Shown in pieces: positions 57,919 to 64,000 of a stretch of DNA of 64,000 nucleotides. Source of the stretch: Hsuehochloa calcarea (lineage: Eukaryota > Streptophyta > Magnoliopsida > Poales > Poaceae). Position 1 is the first letter of the stretch. Each line of letters begins with the position of its first letter. A model generated the notes under the pieces. It had not been told where the DNA came from and did not search any database. It worked only from the letters and a program-made list of their open reading frames with translations. The stretch lies in the NCBI GenBank assembly GCA_036346395.1, contig CM070599.1, forward strand, positions 39,423,232 through 39,487,231, read 5' to 3'. The position numbers and the translations under genes were made by a program.

Positions 57919-58038
57919 GCTGAGCGCCCTTCGCTATTCTCTCTATTACTATCTTCTCTTATCTTAACTAATAAAAAACGCTGAGCGCCCTTCGCTATTC
58001 TCTCTGTTACTAACTTCTCTTATCTTAACTAATAAAAA
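57919..58038. repeat. 61-bp tandem duplication
   Basis: GCTGAGCGCCCTTCGCTATT starts at 57919 and again at 57980; each copy runs through TCTCTTATCTTAACTAATAAA. The included TCTCTATTACTA resembles a grass Helitron 5' end, but the preceding base and a matching 3' end do not support that. Confidence 0.85.
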
Positions 58039-58039
58039 A

Positions 58040-60230
58040 AATATCTACCATAACGAGACAATCGTCCAATACCTTATACGAAAACAAAAATCCAACGAAT
58101 CAGAACTGCTAGTGAGTCCCTCACACACCCCAACCGCTCCTCTCCCTTTCTAACTGTCTACCGCTTCTCATCCCCATCAGCCATCACCCTCCGCCCTCCC
58201 ACCCTCTGTAATACGCTGAAACGCTTTAGAGGGAGAACTAAAAGGATTGATGATGTTTTCTGAATATAAATTTTTTTTTGTAATTTGTACGTAATTAGAT
58301 AAAAAAAATACATAAAAATGAGATGTTTTAAAATTTTAGATGTGAATTGTTTTCTGCCTCCCCTGTGGGTCCCCTCCGGAGTCCAGAGCCGCCCCTGCCA
58401 CCCTCGTAGCTTTCCCTCTCCAGGTGCCTGTCTGCTGCTGCCCTCCTGCCCCATTTATGACATGCATGCACATGCGTCTGCTGCTAGCAGGTTGCACGTG
58501 GCGCTGATTTCTTGTCGTATGCTTCGCTGTGCTGCTGCCCCTAGCCCTGCTGCTGCTACTGCATACGCTGCCGAGAAGAGCGCGAGGAAGGGCCAGCAAG
58601 AAGAAGGAAAGGAAGGAAGAGAATAAGAGAGAAGAGAGGAATTTATGGGGTTTTGTGATATTTGTCGTCCTTTATGGGGTTTTGTGATATTTATCGTGAT
58701 ATTTAAAGATAAAAATTCTCTAATGTAATGATTTGAAATTATCTAGGTTTTCATAATTTAGTTGTTGTTCGAGTTGTGATATGTTTGGTCAATAAGAAGA
58801 GTAAATAAGAAGAGTAATTACTGTTATGCCCTAGTTCGTCAAGGTTAAGTGCAGAACTTTACGGAGGCAATAGGGTTATTTATAATCGGATTTAGAGGCC
58901 GATCTAATTAGATAAAAGTTAGAAAATCTCGTTAGCTTTCCAAGAAGGTTTGGATTATTAAAATTGGAGTACCAAGCGAAAAGATACAACCTTGGAAAGA
59001 TTGCTGCTGGACGCGGTCGTGGGATACTATTAAAATGACTTGGTAGATGGCATAATTGAATTTTGGGCATAACTAGAAAGATGTAGCTACTTTTCCGTAG
59101 ATTCTAAAAATACTATGGTTGACAGTACTTGCATATGTAGATGAATAGATATGAAAATATTAATTCTGCTATTCAGAAGATGACAAAACGGTCTTCTAGG
59201 TAAAAAAAAACAGGGGTTAAATGATTTAATCATAAATTATGACCAACTAAGAAATTGTGGAGACATTTATGTAGATTACAGAACTGGTGTGGTTTGCCAT
59301 GATAGGGCTTGGGAGTTAAAAATTATGCTATTTTTAATACCAGGATAGCAGTGGATGACTATCTGGTAAAGGAGGAGTGTTGCGGGTTTGGGAAACATGT
59401 AGGAGTGTTGTCATGTAATTGTTGTTTGGTACTGTTGTAGCTTGTTATTGAGATTGTGTGTGTTACTGTAGGAGTGATGTCGGTGTGGTCATCTTCTAAT
59501 CAAATCATTCCTCACAACTAGAAGAGGCAAGTGTATGGTAGACAATGCTCATTAGTTGATCACTATATTTTTTACTACTCATTACCATATATTATTTGCG
59601 CTTTTACTTTATTTAATTGCAAGCAGTGCGAATAGTCATAATTTATTTCGTATTGTTGGATATATGAATGTTGGACGATGTTAATAATAATGAATCTATG
59701 AATAGTTGTGTTTTCATAAGCATCATTGCATATGAGAAGGTGGTCCAGTTGATCATAACTCCGCACGAGTAGAGGAGATCCCTGATCCTTGACGAGAACG
59801 GGCTTGAGAGTGAGCATTGTCGCGAGTGTTCACTCACGCTATACTGATATACGCGAAAGAAGTGTACATGGACATGTAATGTAGAGATGCATTGAAATAA
59901 AAATATTTGAAGATTGTATACAAGAATAAAATTAATATAATTACATGAATGAGCATAAAAATAAAGAAAAGAGAACAAGTGATGTTAATGATGTTTATTG
60001 AATACTGCTGATTTAGCATTGTTCACATCGGTGGGACTGGCGGAGAGGGTAGGGGAGGGAGGGAGGCAAGGGGGGATGGGAGTTGAGAGGGCGACGACGA
60101 CGAAGGGAGGGGGAGGGGCGCAGGAGACGAAGGCTCATCACACCGGCCCACATCGGCAGTGGCTCGAGCCCTAACATTGCTTCTGCTTCACATCTCTGGT
60201 CGACCACCACCGTAACTAGCAACATGCTTA
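58040..60230. other. Intergenic
   Basis: No gene recognised. GC-rich patches at 58110-58215 and 58360-58620 open frames without recognisable products and may be transposon-captured sequence. 60040-60190 is a G-rich stretch with simple-sequence character. Confidence 0.3.
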
Positions 60231-60249
60231 CCAAAAATTGATATTTACT

Positions 60250-60780
60250 GCACAGTTTAGTTGGGTCGAAAACGGGTCAGGTATGGGTGGATATCATTTT
60301 TCCCGTATCATAACACATATTTTTACCTCGGGTTTGGAGCCAGATACGTGTACGGATATGAATACAGATATTTTGGGATGCGGTCACGAGGCGGATGCGG
60401 ATCGGATTCAAGTTGGTCACTGATAACTTGACAGATAGTATACACATAAAGAAAATATATAATTTCGTAAATGAAAGTGTTAAATTATACTACCAATTAG
60501 AGAATTATTTATCCTACTTAACAACATAAACATAATCAAATGTAAATTCATATTATATATTAGTCAATGACTAGAAAATCATAAAGGATACTAAAGGATA
60601 TTAATGCTTATCGGATATCCATTTTTGTTGATTTATCAGATATCTTTCATATATCCTATAAAATACAGATACAGATCAGATATTGTTCTTCTCATAATCT
60701 AACTCATATTTTATGATATTTTTCAAATATAGATACAAGTAATACCGGATGCGGATGGGGATAAAAAACGATGTCCCAAC
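60250..60780. mobile_element. Probable hAT-type MITE-like element
   Basis: Inverted ends TTGGGTCGAAAACGGGTC (about 60261) and, in reverse complement, TTGGGACATCGTTTTTTATC (about 60780) enclose sequence rich in GGATGCGGAT, ATACGTG and TATCAGATA words like the smaller MITE at 9357-9510. No target duplication was resolved. Confidence 0.4.
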
Positions 60781-60834
60781 AGATTTTTCTCAGTATCAAC
60801 TTGGATGAAAATTATCAGCCTCGTTTTGTTTAGA

Positions 60835-61176
60835 ACCTTATATGCCAGCAAGCGCCCGGCGATCTGGCCGCTGGCCGCTGGCCCAGAAGAAAAACAACTC
60901 AAGAGTCCGCGCGGGCGAGTGTCGTTTCACTGACCAGTCGGCCCACACGCCATCGACACGAACGCAGCACTCCAAGTCTACAACCACTCCGAGCGTGACA
61001 CGCGCACAAAATAATTGGAGTGCTCCTCTCGTCTCGTCCTCCCCACAAGTCCCCGACCTGCCAATCTCCTCGTTTTAAATTCGAGATTTTTTGTCCGAGT
61101 TTTGAAGCGCAACTGCCTCGCCGTTGTCCCGGTGCTCCCCCGCCGCGCGCCGCCGACACCACCACCTCCTCCACCG
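60835..61176 (+). promoter_or_regulatory. Promoter / 5' UTR region of the thioesterase gene
   Basis: A shift to GC-rich sequence immediately precedes the start codon at 61177. The CT-rich stretch 61020-61175 is typical of a grass 5' UTR. No TATA box could be assigned. Confidence 0.45.
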
Positions 61177-63701
61177 ATGGATCGCGAAGAAGGTAAAGCA
61201 GCGCAGAGTCTACCGAATTTGGGAGCGATTCTGGCTTAATTTGGGGGTGATCGCCATTTGTGTGCAGTGACGGAGTTCCTGGGGCAGGTGCCCCTCCTGC
61301 AGTGCCTCCCCGGTTCCTCCATCCGCAGGATCGCCGACGCCGTCCAGGTCAAGCACTACGGTACGTAGCGCGGCGGCCGCCGCTGTATTTTAGCACCCCT
61401 AGATCGATTTATTGATCGGTTTTGATAGTTACGGCGAACACAGCGCAAATTTTCTCTTCGATTAAGAGTACTCTGTTAACCTACTGAAGGACGCTCTCTA
61501 TGTTAGTTACTAGTGCTTCTCTAGATTTATAATTCGCTGTGTTCTCCAATTGCATACCTGATTTATGTGCAGCTCACTGACTAAGTGTGATTTTCTAGTG
61601 TGCGCCTGTGTTCTAGTCAGCATACATCTAAAAAATCAAGTGTCAAGAGAAAATGCATGATAGAGTGTTGCCGTTCAATGCCCATGCTAGCTATTTAGTA
61701 GACGTTGACTGGATGGTGTTTGGCCATCGGTGCATTATCAGTATATGTGCCATTGCGCCTTTCTAGAATGCCGCTGATTTTGTATTCATTAAGTGTGGCG
61801 TGGAATCAAGCTGATTTGTACATTTGGTTTTGATGGTGGTACTTTACAGAACCTGGTGATTACGTTGCTCGCGAAGGTGAACCTGTAGATGGCCTTTACA
61901 TCATATTGGATGGTCAGGTATAAAATATGCTGGTTCTTACTTCATTCATTTGCTCCTATCCTATGTTTACCCACACTATAGAAGTGAGTATTTGAGTGAT
62001 ATATGAAACGTCAATTAGGTGCCAAAGCTAAAGAAACATATGCCTTGAATGCACACAGAAATACGATTCATTGCCAGAGTTCATTATTAGGCTGTTATCC
62101 ATCTTCAACTTTCATGTTTTATTGACTCCACTCTTAAACGGGGGTCCTAGCTGTCACCCTAAAAGGGAACAATATATCTGTACTCAATTGAAATAGGTGG
62201 AGTACTTCATTTTGAGCCTTACAGAATGAAGAGCATTTATAAAGCAGAATTTGATAGGAAAATACTTTTCTTTCTAGGTTGCTGAGAAATTGTACAAGAA
62301 AAAATACCACTGATCAATTTTTATAACAATGATTATTTGCATTGGTGTTTGGGTGAAAGACTCAATCTGGGTTTCAGACTTTCAGGGTACCATTGAGGCC
62401 CTGTTACTCTGTGCCCTTCTGCTACAACTGTATGATATATTCCAACTATTCTACTGGCATGTTGCTTTATTTACATTATCATACTTTATGGCTTTATGCT
62501 CAGTTATTTTGCTTATATATTTGTTGTCTCGAACAAAGTATGCTGCAATTCCAAGTATCCTTGCAATCTACCAAAAGGGGAGAGGGGGAAGAGGCTGATA
62601 TAACTCTTAGTGGTAATCTTTCCTGTTACTTGAAAGGCATTCTCATTGTCTTGCAGGCTGAAGTTTCTGCTCCTGCGAACACAGAAGAAGCAAACCGCCC
62701 AGATTATGTGTTAAATAAGTATGACTACTTTGGTTATGGTAAGATCTCTCTCTACATGTTCTTTAGTTTTGATATTGGCTGTTTCTAATTTGATCAAGTA
62801 TGTCCATTGTATGAAAAGACATAAAACAGTTCGTATTTCATGTATTATTCTCTGTATCTAATAATGTATTGTATTGTTTTGTAGGGACCAATAGTTCTGT
62901 TCATCAAGTAAACGTTGTGGCTGTAACAAAGGTTATATATATATTAACTTGACATTTTATTAGCTGTAGGAATTCCTCTTGTAATGATATTGGCCGATGG
63001 CTTTTCCAAATACGATAGTTGGCTTTAGCTTATTGTTAGTCATGTATTGCAGCTGACCTGCTTTGTATTGCCAAATCAATACGGACATCTGTTGCAACCA
63101 AAGACAATTTGGAATGCAGAGGAGACACCTGAAAACCATTCTTTGCTGGAACAGATTTTGCACTTAGAGCCATTAGAGGTAAGTCTAGATGTATTGTGGT
63201 GTCTACGATGTTTATCTTTTGTTAAAGAGGTATGTATTGCATTACAGTTTGCTCACTGGGCTGGAATAACGAGCATCAGATATTCAGATATTCTAAGTCC
63301 TCAATATTGTAACCTATATGCTGTAGATGCTAGTTTTATAGTTTTCCTACTCTTCTAACAGCTCCTGTGTGCATCAACTGGATGTTAGGACATACACTGC
63401 AACTGGATTATTGCAATTTGAAGGGTTACCTTCGATTTAAAATCATCATTGGTCATGGGCTTTGATTTACATTACCTAAAAAAATAAATATATTAGCAGA
63501 TTTGGCAGCTTAGATTTGCACCTCCTAATTTACAAGTTAAAAGGACAAACATGTTGTCATAATAGTTCGCAGTTAAGTCCTTGATCTTGCTTACCACAAT
63601 TCTTGTGTCTGTTGTTTAGGTTGATATCTTTCGTGGATTTACTTTGCCAGAAGCTCCAACTTTTAGGCAAGTTTTTGGAGGACAGTTGATTGGACAGGCA
63701 T
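61177..63701 (+). CDS. Acyl-CoA thioesterase II with N-terminal cNMP-binding-like domain (5' part, truncated by window edge)
   Basis: Seven exons are visible: 61177-61192, 61268-61360, 61850-61917, 62657-62738, 62885-62931, 63053-63178, 63620-63701, joined by GT-AG introns with consistent phases; 171 complete codons before the edge. Residues 10-125 form the cyclic-nucleotide-binding-like fold (PLLQCLPGSSIRRIADAV; EPGDYVAREGEPVDGLYIILDGQ; DYFGYG), followed from about residue 145 by the start of the thioesterase double hot-dog region (DIFRGFTLPEAPTFRQVFGGQLIGQA). Plant members of this type (about 430 residues) hydrolyse fatty acyl-CoA in peroxisomes and usually end in a peroxisomal SKL-like signal, which would lie beyond the window. 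The final donor is taken as GGCAT|GTTTCA, which keeps the family's Q-A-L continuation possible. Exon 1 is only 16 nt. The remaining exons lie to the right of 64000. Confidence 0.88.
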
Positions 63702-64000
63702 GTTTCAACGACTCTCTTACTTTCTGTCATCTATATCTGCTAACTACATGTATTTGATCACTCCCTTTTTCCTCTCTGATGCCATATTCAATTTTTCACA
63801 TTTAAATAGAAATATGTGAATCATTGAGTTAATGCTTCTTTAAACACGCTTATGAATCAATTTTCATCAGCTGTTGGAAAACCTGTGGGTCGCATGTAAG
63901 AATATCTCCACGGAACCAACAATTCAGCAACAAATATATATCTTATGTATTAATCATGTAGTTGTTAGAGATATATGTATAGTTGTGTTATTCCCCATTG
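63702..64000 (+). other. Intron 7 of the thioesterase gene, running off the window
   Basis: No further exon of the thioesterase was recognised to the window end. The AT-rich sequence fits an intron. Confidence 0.6.

Noticed and set aside
63695..63705. GC-AG intron at the end of thioesterase exon 7 (CAG|GCATGT)
   Set aside because: A standard GT donor four bases on (GGCAT|GTTTCA) preserves the expected Gln-Ala-Leu continuation, so the non-canonical site is unnecessary.
1..64000. CRISPR arrays, bacterial operons or a prokaryotic defence system
   Set aside because: The introns, plant transposons and protein families show this is plant nuclear DNA; no regularly spaced direct repeat array of CRISPR type was seen.
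1..64000. tRNA or rRNA genes
   Set aside because: The only tRNA-like words are the retrotransposon primer-binding sites (TGGTATCA...), which are 10-16 bases long; no cloverleaf or rRNA sequence was recognised.

Overview
The window is nuclear DNA from a flowering plant, almost certainly a grass. Its genes have introns, the first exons are GC-rich, the LTR retrotransposons are nested, there are Stowaway-, hAT-, MULE-, PIF- and CACTA-type elements, and one gene is a clear member of the maize R/B (Lc) class of anthocyanin bHLH regulators. I cannot name the species. All calls come from reading the sequence by eye; no alignment or database search was run.

Layout: 1-2075 looks like the degraded end of a gypsy-type LTR in minus orientation. 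2081-6143 is a very long solo LTR with a CTTTT target duplication and an internal 297-bp tandem duplication. 6767-8727 (minus) is a three-exon gene for a nuclear-looking plant protein of unknown function. 8.8-11 kb holds MITEs. 12579-13628 (plus) encodes a plastid-type HAD-family protein of the PYRP2 group (riboflavin pathway phosphatase group) behind a probable spliced leader. 13.6-17.8 kb is intergenic with copia remnants and scrambled duplications.

17801-27102 (minus) is the R/B-type bHLH gene. I could assemble eight coding exons with an open 564-codon frame. Its fourth intron, about 119 nt originally, now holds a copia element (19583-25768, ATCTG duplication). One LTR of that element carries a second insertion, hAT-like, with a captured exon of a CDPK-related kinase (CRK). 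Upstream of the gene lie a compound microsatellite and a roughly 315-bp tandem repeat present three times, the third unit split by another copia element (29914-36426, GTTTA duplication).

36.7-61 kb is gene-poor and built mostly of mobile elements: a MULE-like element with 9-bp duplications (38347-39057), a PIF/Harbinger-like element with TAA duplications (41068-42146), a fossil copia pol region, a LINE tail with a zf-RVT motif, a CACTA end with a long hairpin, a decayed Ty3/gypsy chromovirus (about 50.1-54.9 kb), a broken cactin-like gene copy (55.4-56.7 kb) and a PIF transposase remnant. From 61177 to the right edge (plus) runs the 5' half of a peroxisomal-type acyl-CoA thioesterase gene with an N-terminal cyclic-nucleotide-binding-like domain.

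The four genes do not form a functional unit. The bHLH gene would regulate flavonoid/anthocyanin genes with MYB and WD40 partners. The HAD gene and the thioesterase would be housekeeping metabolism. The most notable structure is how heavily the pigment regulator has been remodelled by transposons inside and upstream of it while its reading frame remains intact.
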